Positions 49,327 to 58,515 of a stretch of 64,000 bases of DNA are shown piece after piece. Source of the DNA: Falsiroseomonas sp051860665. GTDB lineage: Bacteria; Pseudomonadota; Alphaproteobacteria; Acetobacterales; Acetobacteraceae. The stretch spans positions 1-64,000 of the forward strand of contig NZ_JBHYDM010000026.1 in the NCBI RefSeq assembly GCF_051860665.1, in the 5' to 3' direction. The notes beneath the pieces are model-generated. The model did not search any database, was not told the DNA's origin, and saw only the letters and a program-made list of their open reading frames with translations. The position numbers and the translations under genes were made by a program. Within the stretch, counting starts at the first letter, position 1, and each line of letters opens with the position of its first letter.

Positions 49327-50343
49327 ATGACCATGCATTCCCTGACGCGGCGCGGCCTCGGCCTCGCCGCCGCCGCCCTCGCTCCCGGCCTGGCATCCGC
49401 GCAGGCGCCGCAGTTCTTCCGCATCGGCACGGGCTCGGCTGGCGGCACCTACTACCCGATCGGCGGCATCATCGCGAATGCCATCTCCTGCCCCCCCGGC
49501 GCGCCCTGCAACACGGCCGGCGCCACCGATGGCGTCCCCGGCATGGTCGCCGTGGCGGTTGCCACCCAGGGCAGCGTGCAGAACGTGAACCTGATCCAGT
49601 CCGGCAATGCCGAGGCCGGCTTCACCCAGTCCGACGTGGCGCACTGGTCCTATACCGGCACTGGCCTGTTCGAGGGCCGCCCGAAGGTGGACCGCCTGCG
49701 CTTCGTGGCGCATCTCTTCCCCGAGCACATCCACGCCGTGGTGCGCCGCGACAGCGCCATCCGCGGCTTCTCCGACCTCTCCGGCAAGCGCATCGCCATC
49801 GGCCTGCAGGCCAGCGGCGCGCGCATCGGCGCGGAGATGATCCTGGAGGCGAATGGCCTGCGGGCGGGCCGCGAATACCAGGCGGAATACCTGAACCAGG
49901 CGCAGGGGACGGAGCGGATGCAGGATCGCGGCCTGGACGCGACCTTCACCGTGGTCGGCTATCCCGCCGCCGCCTTCACCGAATTCTGCAGCCGCGCCGG
50001 CTGCCGCATCCTGCCGATCCAGGGCGAGGAAGCGCAGCGCGTGATCGCCCGCGCGCCCTTCTACGGCACCGGCACCATCCCGCGCGGCGCCTATGAGGGG
50101 CTGGAGGCGGATGTGCCGACCCTGACGGTCGGTGCCGTGCTGGCGGTGCGCGATACGGTGCCGGAGGCGACGGTCTATGCCATCACCAAGTCGCTGTGGT
50201 CGGACACCACCCGCGGCCTGCTGGACCGCGGCCATGCCAAGGGCCGCGAGATCGTCAAGGAAGGCGCGCTGACCGGCCGCGGCGTGGTGCCCTTCCACCC
50301 GGGCGCCGAACGCTACTACCGCGAGGCCGGCATCCTGCGCTGA
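49327..50343 (+). CDS. TAXI-family TRAP transporter solute-binding protein
   Basis: 338-residue periplasmic receptor: signal MTMHSLTRRGLGLAAAALAPGLASAQ, FFRIGTGSAGGTYYPIGGIIANAIS, VAVATQGSVQNVNLIQSGNAEAGFTQSDVAHW, GKRIAIGLQASGARIGAEMIL and DRGLDATFTVVGYPAAAFTEF. This is the TAXI (TRAP-associated extracytoplasmic immunogenic) type, which delivers ligand to a fused TRAP permease. The permease gene follows at 50439, so the system is complete. GGGAG lies before the ATG. It comes 33 bases after tctA, so two different transporter classes lie in one direction. Confidence 0.92.
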   Translation: MTMHSLTRRGLGLAAAALAPGLASAQAPQFFRIGTGSAGGTYYPIGGIIANAISCPPGAPCNTAGATDGVPGMVAVAVATQGSVQNVNLIQSGNAEAGFTQSDVAHWSYTGTGLFEGRPKVDRLRFVAHLFPEHIHAVVRRDSAIRGFSDLSGKRIAIGLQASGARIGAEMILEANGLRAGREYQAEYLNQAQGTERMQDRGLDATFTVVGYPAAAFTEFCSRAGCRILPIQGEEAQRVIARAPFYGTGTIPRGAYEGLEADVPTLTVGAVLAVRDTVPEATVYAITKSLWSDTTRGLLDRGHAKGREIVKEGALTGRGVVPFHPGAERYYREAGILR

Positions 50344-50365
50344 TCCGCAGCCGCTGAGCCGCCCC

Positions 50366-50396
50366 ACCCGGCCCATGCGAAAGCGTCGGGCCGGGT
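50366..50396 (+). terminator. Intercistronic hairpin after TAXI gene
   Basis: ACCCGGCCC and GGGCCGGGT are perfect 9-base arms separated by 13 bases. It lies 23 bases after the binding-protein stop and 43 before the permease start, with only TTCTG following. Hairpins at such positions often protect the abundant binding-protein message and reduce downstream expression; no function is proven. Confidence 0.5.
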
Positions 50397-50438
50397 TCTG
50401 CGTTCCGGACTGTCTTCATCTCTCCCGAGGCCCTGACC

Positions 50439-52469
50439 ATGAGCGGCTCCCCCGCGCCCAACAAACTCGACCTGGAGGCCGCGGCGCGGCTGGAGAAGGA
50501 GGCGGACAGCGAATTGCGCTTCCGCGACCTGACAGGCTTCACCGCCCGGCTGGTCTCCTTCCTGCTCGTCGCGCTGTCGGTCTTCCATTACTACACCGCG
50601 GGCTTCGGCATCCTGACCGAGCACTGGCACAAGGCGATCCACCTGGCCGCCGTGCTGAGCCTGATCTTCCTGCTGTTTCCCGGCGGCTTCCTCTCGGTCG
50701 GCCCGCGCATCGGCGGCGTGCCGGTGCTGGACTGGATCCTTGCAGGCGCCATCGTGGTGGCGACGCTCTACCTGCCGCTGATCTTCGATGACCTGACCTT
50801 CCGCATCGGCAATCCCAGCGAGACCGATGTGGTCATGGGCACCATCATGGTGGTGCTGGTGCTGGAGGCGACGCGGCGATCGATGGGTCCGATCCTGCCC
50901 ATCATCGTCTGCATCTTCATCGCCTATGCGCTATGGGGCAACCACCTGTCCGGCGTGCTGGCGCATCCGGGCTCCGACTGGTCCGGCTTCGTCAACCATG
51001 TCTATCTGACGGGCGAGGGCATCTTCGGCATTCCCGCCAAGGTGGTCGCGACCTTCGTCTTCCACTTCGTGCTCTTCGGCGTCATCGCCACGCGCATGGG
51101 CCTGGGCCAGTTCTTCATCGACCTGGCCAGCATCATCGCCGGGCGCTATCCGGGCGGGCCGGCCAAGGTCGCGGTGCTGGCCTCCGCCATGTTCGGCTCG
51201 ATCAGCGGCTCCTCCATCGCCAATACCGTCACCACCGGGTCGCTGACCATCCCGGCGATGAAGAAGGTGGGCTACAAGCCGCATTTCGCAGGCGCCGTGG
51301 AAGCGGCCGCAAGCGCGGGCGGGCAGATCACGCCGCCGATCATGGGCGCGGCGGCCTTCGTCATGATCGAGTTCCTGGAGATTCCGCTGACCACGCTGCT
51401 GATCGCGGCGGCGGTGCCGGCGGCGATGCATTTCTGGGGCGTCTTCGTGCAGGTGCATTTCGAGGCGAAGCGCCTGGGCCTGCGCGGCATGGAGGCGCAT
51501 GAGGTGCCGAAGCTGTGGCCGACGGTGCGCGACGGCTGGCCGACCGTGATCCCGCTGGTGGCCCTCATCTGGGTCATCGTCGATGGCTACACGCCCTATC
51601 TCGCGGCCTTCGTCGGAATCACGCTGTGTGTCATCGTGGGCTTCCTGAATCCGCGCAACCGGCTGACCCTGCGCGACCTGTGGGATGCGCTGGACATGGG
51701 CGCGCGCTACGCGCTGGCTGTCGGCGCCGCGGCGGCGGCGGTCGGCATGGTGGTGGGCGTTGTGACGTTGACCGGCGCCGGCTTCCGCGTCGGCTTCATC
51801 GTGACCCAGGCGGCTGCCAGCACGGCGCAGTGGTTCGCGCCGATCTTCGAGATCCTGCCGGCCGGCATGGGCAGCCTGGCGGGGCTGACCCTGTTCATGA
51901 CGCTGCTCTTCGTCGCGGTGATCTGCATCGTCATGGGCGCGGGCATCCCGACGACCGCGCTGTACATCGTGCTGGCGGCGATCGCGGCGCCTGCGGTCAT
52001 CCAGCTCGGCGTGCCGCCGCTCGCCGCGCATCTGTTCATCCTCTACTACGGCATCCTGGCGGACCTCACGCCGCCGGTCTGCGTCGCGGCCTATGCCGCC
52101 GCCGGCATCGCCGGCTCCAACCCCTTCCGCACCGGGCTGACGGCTTTCCGGCTGGGGGCTGCGAAGGCCACGGTGCCCTTCGTCTTCGCCTATGCGCCGG
52201 TGATGCTGATCATGGTGGATGACTTCACCCTGGCCAGCTTCCTGTTCGTCACCATCACCTGCGCGCTGGGCGTGCTGGTGCTGGGCATCGGCCTGACCGG
52301 CTATGCCTTCACCCATATGGGCATCGGCTCGCAGTTCGGGCTGGTGGTGGCGGCGCTGATGACGATCTCCCCCAGCGGGCCGACGACCGCGATCGGCGTG
52401 GCCATCGCGCTGCCGATCCTGCTGTGGAACTTCCTGCGCAGCCGGCGGGAAGGGGCGGCGCTGGCCTGA
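50439..52469 (+). CDS. TRAP transporter permease, fused DctQM type (TAXI-TRAP)
   Basis: 676-residue membrane protein with an N-terminal ~170-residue small-subunit-like part followed by a DctM-like large domain. Helices begin around residue 35. Family marks include FVFHFVLFGVIATRMGLGQFFIDLASIIAGRYPGGPAKVAVLASAMFGSISGSSIANTVTTGSLTIPAMKKVGYKPHFAGAVEAAASAGGQITPPIMGAAAFVM, a TRAP core with the inverted repeat in MGAGIPTTALYIVLAAIAAPAVIQLG. Sodium-coupled uptake of an organic acid bound by the TAXI protein. (Segments are quoted as family markers.). Confidence 0.9.
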   Translation: MSGSPAPNKLDLEAAARLEKEADSELRFRDLTGFTARLVSFLLVALSVFHYYTAGFGILTEHWHKAIHLAAVLSLIFLLFPGGFLSVGPRIGGVPVLDWILAGAIVVATLYLPLIFDDLTFRIGNPSETDVVMGTIMVVLVLEATRRSMGPILPIIVCIFIAYALWGNHLSGVLAHPGSDWSGFVNHVYLTGEGIFGIPAKVVATFVFHFVLFGVIATRMGLGQFFIDLASIIAGRYPGGPAKVAVLASAMFGSISGSSIANTVTTGSLTIPAMKKVGYKPHFAGAVEAAASAGGQITPPIMGAAAFVMIEFLEIPLTTLLIAAAVPAAMHFWGVFVQVHFEAKRLGLRGMEAHEVPKLWPTVRDGWPTVIPLVALIWVIVDGYTPYLAAFVGITLCVIVGFLNPRNRLTLRDLWDALDMGARYALAVGAAAAAVGMVVGVVTLTGAGFRVGFIVTQAAASTAQWFAPIFEILPAGMGSLAGLTLFMTLLFVAVICIVMGAGIPTTALYIVLAAIAAPAVIQLGVPPLAAHLFILYYGILADLTPPVCVAAYAAAGIAGSNPFRTGLTAFRLGAAKATVPFVFAYAPVMLIMVDDFTLASFLFVTITCALGVLVLGIGLTGYAFTHMGIGSQFGLVVAALMTISPSGPTTAIGVAIALPILLWNFLRSRREGAALA

Positions 52470-52484
52470 GGCCGGCCAGGCCCC

Positions 52485-52510
52485 CGGCCGGGTGCGCCAG
52501 CGCCCGGCCG
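52485..52510 (+). terminator. Hairpin after TRAP permease
   Basis: CGGCCGGG and CCCGGCCG are perfect 8-base arms with a 10-base loop, 15 bases after the TRAP stop. No T-run follows; probable terminator of the tct-TRAP transcript. Confidence 0.5.
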
Positions 52511-52904
52511 ATCCCGGCAGCCCGGCCTAGGAAGCGGGGAGGCCCCGTTCCTCATCAGGCCGTCGCCTGCAGCAGCAGACCGCGATGGCGTATTGGCATG
52601 CGCCTTGGCCATCGCCGCTGTCAGAGGCCCGCCCACAAACCCGAACATTGTATGCCTTCGTAAGGGCATCGTAGGCGTTTGTGCCGAACAATGCGCTGTC
52701 ACCAAATGGGTTTGTCAGGAAGTGTAGATTACGCATCATTTAAACGTTTGGCGCTTATCGAGTCGTCTCCCTACACGCTATGGTGGTATCGCAAGCGGGG
52801 GAGCAGAAGAAGTGTTGCAATAGCCGAGGTTGCCCTCTGCCCAAGGCATTGATGCTTCATGCTGTAGTTCCCTGTTTGAAACCCTTACAGCTGGGGAATC
52901 CGAC
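52511..52904. other. Gene-free intergenic region before the pilus operon
   Basis: About 394 bases with no credible gene. GC content falls clearly from 52680 to 52830, with AT-rich stretches such as GCATCATTTAAACG near 52730-52746, so the pilus promoter is likely here. I could not identify -35/-10 boxes with confidence. A 70-codon minus-strand frame at 52527-52739 was rejected. Confidence 0.5.
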
Positions 52905-53381
52905 ATGAAGCGCCTTCTTCTTTCCACTGCGTGCCTTGGACTTGCGGCCTTCGCTCTGCCGGCGGCCGCGCAGACCGCCACCGGCAACATGGCCGTCTCC
53001 GCCGAAGTGACCAAGATCTGCACGATCTCGGCCACCGCCCTGACCTTCTCGGGCTATTCCCAGACCGTCCCGACCGACACCACCGCCACCGCCAGCGGCC
53101 AGTGCACCGGCACCAGCGGCACCCTGACCTTCACGGTCGGCGAGGGCGGCAACTACTCCGGCGGCAGCCGCCGGATCACCGATGGCACCAACTTCCTGAA
53201 CTATCAGGTCGCCATTTCGGCCGGTGGCGCGGACCTGGCGGCGACGGACGCGGTGGACATCGAGATCAGCGCCTCGACCGGCGCCGGCAGCACCACGCTC
53301 TATGGCCGCATCCCGGCCGCCCAGGGCAACAAGCCCGCCGGCACCTATACCGACTCCGTCGTCCTGACGCTGACCTACTGA
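52905..53381 (+). CDS. Spore coat U (SCPU)-domain pilin, major subunit type
   Basis: 158-residue exported subunit: signal MKRLLLSTACLGLAAFALPAAAQ, then a beta-rich domain with a cysteine pair (VTKICTISATAL and ASGQCTGTSG) and the typical C-terminal GRIPAAQGNKPAGTYTDSVVLTLTY, which provides the strand-donor tail. SCPU proteins are the subunits of Csu-type archaic chaperone-usher pili, used for attachment to abiotic surfaces. GGGGAAT lies before the ATG. It is first in the operon and has no competing neighbours. The Csu major subunit CsuA/B is the closest functional equivalent. Confidence 0.85.
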   Translation: MKRLLLSTACLGLAAFALPAAAQTATGNMAVSAEVTKICTISATALTFSGYSQTVPTDTTATASGQCTGTSGTLTFTVGEGGNYSGGSRRITDGTNFLNYQVAISAGGADLAATDAVDIEISASTGAGSTTLYGRIPAAQGNKPAGTYTDSVVLTLTY

Positions 53382-53387
53382 GCGCAG

Positions 53388-54116
53388 ATGGCCGTTCCCT
53401 CCCTTCCCCGGCGTCGGCTCGTTCTCGGCGGGGCGGCGCTGGCCGCCCTGCTGCGCCCCGCATCGTCGCAGGCGGCGACATTGGCCGTGGACCCCATCAT
53501 GGTGGAGTTCCGGCCAGGGCGGGCAACGGCCACGCTGCAGGTCAGCAACCGCGGTGGCAGCGCCACCGCGGCCCAGCTTCGCCTCTTCGCCTGGTCGCAG
53601 GATGGCGACCGGGACGTGCTGACGCCCACCACGGATCTGCTGGCCTCGCCACCGATCTTCGAGCTGCGGCCGGATGAGGACCAGGTGGTGCGCCTGGCGC
53701 TGCGCCGGCCGGCCGAGCGGCTGGAGCGCACCTACCGGCTGATCCTGGACGAGATCCCGCCGGCAGGTCGCCCGCGCGAGGTGGTGGTGGCGCTGCGGCT
53801 GTCCATGCCCGTGATCGTCGCAGGCCTGTTGCCGGCCGCGCCGGCGCTGAGCTGGCGTGCGGAGCGGGGGCCGGGCAACCGGATCCTGCTGCTGGCGCGC
53901 AACACCGGCCCGCGCCATGTGCGGGTGGATCAGCTGGAGGCCCTGCTGCCGCGCGGCGCCGTCACGGCGCAGCCGGTCAGCGCGAACCCCTTCGTCCTGC
54001 CCGGGGCGGAGCGGCGCTGGCAACTGCCGTTGGCCGCGGCCTCCGGCAGCCTGCGCCTGCGCATCCAGGCGGGCCCGGGGCCGGCGACCGAGACCGCCAT
54101 CCCGCTGCCAGCCTGA
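53388..54116 (+). CDS. Periplasmic pilus chaperone (Csu-type)
   Basis: 242-residue exported chaperone. N-terminal Tat-like/Sec signal (PRRRLVLGGAALAALLRPASSQA), then ATLAVDPIMVEFRPGRATATLQVSNRGG and a strand region LRPDEDQVVRLALRRPAERLERTYRLILDEIPP with the Arg/Lys-type zone that anchors pilin C-termini. Overall length fits the PapD-like fold. It lies 6 bases after the SCPU pilin stop and 10 bases before the usher. Chaperones fold and donate a strand to pilins in the periplasm. Confidence 0.85.
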   Translation: MAVPSLPRRRLVLGGAALAALLRPASSQAATLAVDPIMVEFRPGRATATLQVSNRGGSATAAQLRLFAWSQDGDRDVLTPTTDLLASPPIFELRPDEDQVVRLALRRPAERLERTYRLILDEIPPAGRPREVVVALRLSMPVIVAGLLPAAPALSWRAERGPGNRILLLARNTGPRHVRVDQLEALLPRGAVTAQPVSANPFVLPGAERRWQLPLAAASGSLRLRIQAGPGPATETAIPLPA

Positions 54117-54126
54117 GCGAGGCCTT

Positions 54127-56496
54127 GTGCGTCGACGCCTGACCAGCGCCCTCGGCGCCTGCCTGCTGCTGATCGCCGGCCCGATCCCTGCCAGCCCCGC
54201 CCTGGCCGAGCCTGCGCCGATGTTCCTGGAGATCGTGGTCAATGGCCATGCCTCCGGCAAGATCGGCGAATTCGTCCAGCAGGGGGAGGAGATCCTGGCC
54301 CGGCCGCAGGAATTGCGTGCCCTCGGCTTCGTGCTGCCGCGCGGGCTGGAGGAGGGGGAGGCGCCGATCCCGCTCTCCCGCATCCCCGGCCTGCAGACGC
54401 GGGTGGATGTCCGGCGCCAGGCGCTGATGGTCACGGCGACCGATGCGGCCCGGCAGCCCTCGGAGCTGTTCACCGGCGGCCTGCCGCGCATGGCCGCGCT
54501 GGCGCCGGCCGGCTGGGGCGCGCTGCTGAACTACGACGTGCTCGGCACCTTCAGCGGCGAGGGCGACTATGGCGGCGCCTTCCTGGAGGCGCGCGGCTTC
54601 GGCCCGCATGGCACGCTGACCGCCTCGGCGCTCAGCAGCTACAGCCCGGCTTACGCGCAGCAATCCAGCTTCGCCCGGCTGGAGACGGTCTATACCTACA
54701 GCGAGCCGGAGGAACTGCGCCGCTGGCGCATCGGCGATGTGGTCAGCGGCGCGCTGGGCTGGAGCCGCGCGGTGCGGCTCGGCGGCGCGCAGGTCAGCAC
54801 GGATTTCGGGCTGCGGCCGGACCTCATCACCTATCCCCTGCCGGTCTTCGGCGGCTCCGCCGCCGTGCCCTCCACCGTCGATGTGCTGGTCAACGGCGTC
54901 CGCTCGCTCAGCCAGCCGGTGCAGCCGGGGCCCTTCCAGCTGCGCAGCCTGCCCATCGTCACCGGCGCGGGGGAGGTGCTGATGACGGTGACCGATGCGC
55001 TGGGGCGGCAGACCGTGGTGAGCCTGCCCTTCTATGCCAGCACCGCGCTGCTGCGCGCGGGACTGGCCAGCTATTCGCTGGAGGCGGGCGGCGTGCGCCG
55101 GCGCTACGGGCTGGAGGAGAGCGACTATGGCGAGGCTGCCGCCAGCGGCTCGCTCCGCTACGGCCTGACCGACTGGCTGACGCTGGAGGCGCATGCCGAG
55201 GGCGCCAGCGGCTTCGCGCTGGGCGGTGTCGGCGCCGCGCTGCGCATCGGCAATCTCGGCATCGTCACCGCGGCGGTCGCGACCAGCAGCGGCGGCGAGA
55301 CCGGCCTCGCGGGCGATACCGCCGTGCAGGGCACGCGCGCCGCGATCGGCCTGGAACGCCGCACCGCCCGATTCAACCTCTTCGCCAGCGCCACCTTCGC
55401 CACCCCGGGCTATCGCGACATCGCGGCGCTGGAGGGATCGCCCATGCCGCGGCAGACGCTGCGCGCCGGCGGCGGCCTCTCGCTCGGCCGCTATGGCAGC
55501 CTCAGCCTGGGCTATGTGGCGCAGCAGGCCGGCACCGTGACGCAGCGGCAGGACAGCACCAGCTACCTCGCCGGCGCCACCACCGGCAGCACCGACATCT
55601 CTCTGGTCACCGCCAGCTACACCACGCGCATCGCGGAGCGCCTCAATCTCTATGTCACCGGCTACAAGGACCTGCTGCGGGACGAGTCCTACGGCGTCAC
55701 CATGGGCGTCTCCATGTCCTTCGGTGGCGGCGTCTCCGGCAGCGTCGCGGGCACGCTGGATGATGGCCGTTCCGGCTTTCGCACGCAGCTGCAGCAGGCG
55801 GCCCAGGTGCCGGGCGATTTCGGCTTCCGCGTCTATGACCAGGAAGGCCGCTATGCGCGGCGCGCCGCGGATGCCGAGTATATCCTGCCCTTCGCCCATG
55901 CGACGGTCGGCATCGACCAGTCGAGCACCGGCACGGCGGGCCGACTGGGCGCGCGCGGCGCGCTGGTGGCGGCGGGCGGCGGCGTCTTCGCCGCCAATCC
56001 CATCACCGACAGCTTCGCCGTGGTCAGCAGCGGCGATGTGCCGAATGTCCGCGTCAGCTACGAGAACCGGCCGATCGGCACGACGGATGGCAATGGCCGC
56101 CTGCTGGTGCCCCATCTCAGCAGCTTCCAGAACAACCGCCTGGCGCTGGACCCGGCGGACCTGCCGCCGGATGTGGAGGTGGATCGCACCCAGGTGCTGG
56201 TGCGGCCGGGCGACCGGGTCGGTGTGCTGGTCGATTTCGGCGTGCGCGGCGCCCGCGCCGCGCTGCTGCGCCTGCAGGATGCCGCGGGCGCGCCGCTGCC
56301 GCTCGGCGCACGGCTGCACCGCGCGGGCCTGCCGCCCACGCCTGTCGGCTACGACGGCGAAAGCTTCGTCACCGCACTGCAGCCGGAGAACGAGGCCGAG
56401 GTGGAACTGCCGGATGGCCGTCGCTGCCGCATCGCCTTCGCCTATCGCCCCACACCCGGGGATGTGCCCGTCATAGGACCCGTGCCATGCCGATGA
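54127..56496 (+). CDS. Outer-membrane usher protein (Csu/FimD type)
   Basis: 789-residue outer-membrane usher: signal VRRRLTSALGACLLLIAGPIPA, N-terminal periplasmic part (LEIVVNGHASGKIGEFV), 24-strand barrel region (GFGPHGTLTASALSSYSPAYAQQ, SVDVLVNG, plug-type VDVLVNGVRSLSQPV), and C-terminal GVLVDFGVRGARAALLRLQDAAGAPLPLGARL with GYDGESFVTALQPENEAEVELPDGRRCRIAF. Ushers export chaperone-subunit complexes and assemble the pilus. The GTG start at 54127 is ten bases after the chaperone stop; the longer frame from 53857 would include chaperone sequence. The end overlaps the next gene by 10 bases. Confidence 0.88.
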   Translation: MRRRLTSALGACLLLIAGPIPASPALAEPAPMFLEIVVNGHASGKIGEFVQQGEEILARPQELRALGFVLPRGLEEGEAPIPLSRIPGLQTRVDVRRQALMVTATDAARQPSELFTGGLPRMAALAPAGWGALLNYDVLGTFSGEGDYGGAFLEARGFGPHGTLTASALSSYSPAYAQQSSFARLETVYTYSEPEELRRWRIGDVVSGALGWSRAVRLGGAQVSTDFGLRPDLITYPLPVFGGSAAVPSTVDVLVNGVRSLSQPVQPGPFQLRSLPIVTGAGEVLMTVTDALGRQTVVSLPFYASTALLRAGLASYSLEAGGVRRRYGLEESDYGEAAASGSLRYGLTDWLTLEAHAEGASGFALGGVGAALRIGNLGIVTAAVATSSGGETGLAGDTAVQGTRAAIGLERRTARFNLFASATFATPGYRDIAALEGSPMPRQTLRAGGGLSLGRYGSLSLGYVAQQAGTVTQRQDSTSYLAGATTGSTDISLVTASYTTRIAERLNLYVTGYKDLLRDESYGVTMGVSMSFGGGVSGSVAGTLDDGRSGFRTQLQQAAQVPGDFGFRVYDQEGRYARRAADAEYILPFAHATVGIDQSSTGTAGRLGARGALVAAGGGVFAANPITDSFAVVSSGDVPNVRVSYENRPIGTTDGNGRLLVPHLSSFQNNRLALDPADLPPDVEVDRTQVLVRPGDRVGVLVDFGVRGARAALLRLQDAAGAPLPLGARLHRAGLPPTPVGYDGESFVTALQPENEAEVELPDGRRCRIAFAYRPTPGDVPVIGPVPCR

Positions 56497-56975
56497 TCCG
56501 CCCGGCCCTGCTGGCCCTTCTTCCGCTGCTGCTGCTGGCGCCGCAGGCGGCGCGCGCGCAGGCCACCGCCACCTGCAGCGTCACCAGCACGCCGATGGTC
56601 TTCGGCACCTATGACGGCAGCCTGGCTTCCCCCAATCTCTCCACCGCCACCGTTTCCGTCAGCTGCCTGGCGCTGGACCAGGCGACGACGGTGAATTTCA
56701 GCATCGCCTTGCTCGGCGGCACCGGCGCGCAGGGGGCGCGGCAGCTCACCTCGGGCAGCGAGGTGCTGGCCATGGAGATCTACACCGATGCCAGCCGCAG
56801 CATCGTCTTTGGCGACGGCACCGGCGGCACCGGCCTGCTGACCGGCAGCGGCACCGCCACCGCCTCCACCGCGCTGCGGATGAACTTCACCGTCTATGGC
56901 CGCCTGCCGGCCCGCCAGCGCGCGCCGCGCGCCGGTGCCTATGCCGATACGCTGACCCTGCTGCTGACGCATTGA
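56487..56975 (+). CDS. SCPU-domain protein, tip-adhesin candidate of the pilus
   Basis: 162-residue exported protein: signal MPMIRPALLALLPLLLLAPQAARAQ, then ATCSVTSTPMVFGTYDGS, SVSCLALDQATTVNFSI and the C-terminal MNFTVYGRLPARQRAPRAGAYADTLTLLLTH. The domain is a SCPU relative of the first pilin but diverges. By place (last in the operon) it could be the equivalent of the CsuE tip subunit. It overlaps the usher stop by 10 bases, a tight coupling. Confidence 0.8.
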   Translation: MPMIRPALLALLPLLLLAPQAARAQATATCSVTSTPMVFGTYDGSLASPNLSTATVSVSCLALDQATTVNFSIALLGGTGAQGARQLTSGSEVLAMEIYTDASRSIVFGDGTGGTGLLTGSGTATASTALRMNFTVYGRLPARQRAPRAGAYADTLTLLLTH

Positions 56976-56982
56976 GCGGCCG

Positions 56983-57006
56983 CCCCGGCTTGCGCCCAAG
57001 CCGGGG
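56983..57006 (+). terminator. Hairpin after the pilus operon
   Basis: CCCCGGCTTG and CAAGCCGGGG are perfect 10-base arms around the loop CGCC, 8 bases after the stop at 56975. It is not followed by a T-run. Probable end of the pilus transcript. Confidence 0.6.
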
Positions 57007-57051
57007 GGCGTGGTCCGATTGCCCCGTGCCCCGGTTGGGCCGGAGGAGAGA

Positions 57052-58515
57052 ATGGCGCCATCGCAACCGGGTCCGACGCTGCTCTGCGACCTGCCGGCGG
57101 TGGAGCTGCGCCGGCTGATCGGCACGCGCCGCATCTCGCCGGTGGAGCTTCTGGCCGATTGCCTGGCGCGCATCGCCGCGGTGAACCCCGCGCTGAACGC
57201 CGTCGTCGCGCTCGATGTCGAAGGCGCCACCCAGGCCGCGCGCGCGGCGGAGGCGGCCGTGATGCGCGGCGAGCGCCTGGGCCCGCTGCACGGCCTGCCG
57301 ATCGGCATCAAGGACCTGAACGACACGGCCGGGCTGCGCACCACCTATGGCTCGCCGATCTTTCGCGACCATGTGCCGGCGAAGGATGAGAGGATCGTCG
57401 CCGCGCTGCGCGCCGCGGGCGGCATCATCCTGGCCAAGACGAACACGCCGGAGTTCGGCACCGGCGGCAACACCATCAACGATGTCTACGGCGCCACCGG
57501 CAATGCCTTCGACCCGGCGCTGTCCTGCGCCGGCTCCTCCGGCGGCTCCGGCGTCGCGCTCGCCACCTCCATGCTGCCGCTCTGCACGGGGTCCGATACC
57601 GGCGGATCGCTGCGCAAGCCGGCCGCCTGGTCCGGCGTGGTGGGTTTCCGGCCGACGCCTGGCCTGGTGGCCTCCGAACGCCGCCGGCAGGGCTGGTCCG
57701 TGCTCTCCGTGCAGGGGCCGATGGGGCGGGACGTGGCGGATACCGCGCTGCTGCTCAGCGCCATGGCCAGCGCCGACAGCCGCGACCCCATGGCTGATCC
57801 GCGCCTCGAGGCCGGCGGCCTGGCGCTGCGCCGGCCGCTGGACCTCGCCTCGCTGCGCGTCGCCACCTCCGTCGATCTCGGCTTCGCCCCGATCGCCCCC
57901 AGCATCCGCCGCGTCTTCCTGGCGCGCATGGCGGCCCTTGCCCCGGCGCTCGGCCACTGCGAGGCCGAGGACCCCGACATGGCCGGCATCGACCGCGCCT
58001 ATCGCGTCATCCGCTGCACCAACTTTTTGGCCGGCTTCAAGGCGCATTACGAGCGTGACCCGATGCTGCTCGGCGCCAATACCCGCGGCAATTACGAGGA
58101 GGGGCTGCGCTACAGCCTGGCGGACCTCGCCGCGGCCCAGGCTGAGCAAACGCGCCTCTACCGCGCCTTCCAGGACTTCTTCACCCGCCACGACCTGCTG
58201 CTGCTGCCCTGCCAGGCGATGACGCCCTTCCCGAAGGAACTGCCCTATCCGACCGAGATGGAGGGCCTGCCGCTGGAAGGCTATTTCGCGACATCCGGCA
58301 TCACCTACGGCATCTCGATGATGGGCCACCCCGCCATCTGCATCCCCTGCGGGCGGGACGAGGCCGGCATGCCCTTCGGCCTGCAGGTGGTCGGGCCCCG
58401 CGGCGGCGACGCCTTCCTGCTCGACGCCGCGCTGGCGCTGGAGACGCATTTTCGCGACATGCCGGAGTTCCGGCGTCCGCTGCCCGACCTCACCGCCCTG
58501 GCGGCCGCGGCATGA
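57052..58515 (+). CDS. Amidase (amidase-signature family)
   Basis: 487 residues of the amidase-signature family, which hydrolyses amides with a Ser-cisSer-Lys triad. The lysine is in GIKDLND (Lys87), the cis-serine in the signature CAGSSGGSGVALATSM (S162/S163), and the nucleophile in SDTGGSLRKPAAWSGVVGFRPT (Ser186). The substrate is unknown; the neighbour is a DadA-like oxidase. The ATG at 57052 has GGAGGAG before it, so I reject a frame reaching 57010. Its stop overlaps the downstream start by 4 bases. Confidence 0.93.
   Translation: MAPSQPGPTLLCDLPAVELRRLIGTRRISPVELLADCLARIAAVNPALNAVVALDVEGATQAARAAEAAVMRGERLGPLHGLPIGIKDLNDTAGLRTTYGSPIFRDHVPAKDERIVAALRAAGGIILAKTNTPEFGTGGNTINDVYGATGNAFDPALSCAGSSGGSGVALATSMLPLCTGSDTGGSLRKPAAWSGVVGFRPTPGLVASERRRQGWSVLSVQGPMGRDVADTALLLSAMASADSRDPMADPRLEAGGLALRRPLDLASLRVATSVDLGFAPIAPSIRRVFLARMAALAPALGHCEAEDPDMAGIDRAYRVIRCTNFLAGFKAHYERDPMLLGANTRGNYEEGLRYSLADLAAAQAEQTRLYRAFQDFFTRHDLLLLPCQAMTPFPKELPYPTEMEGLPLEGYFATSGITYGISMMGHPAICIPCGRDEAGMPFGLQVVGPRGGDAFLLDAALALETHFRDMPEFRRPLPDLTALAAAA

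Noticed and set aside
47749..50376. Minus-strand frame of 875 codons
   Set aside because: It runs opposite tctA and the TAXI gene, which are clear genes, and has repetitive Gly/His/Gln composition.
52527..52739. 70-codon minus-strand frame
   Set aside because: No ribosome site, odd composition (runs of Cys and Arg), and it overlaps the probable terminator and promoter region.
53977..56319. Minus-strand frame of 780 codons
   Set aside because: It is antisense to the pilus usher and has no protein-like features.
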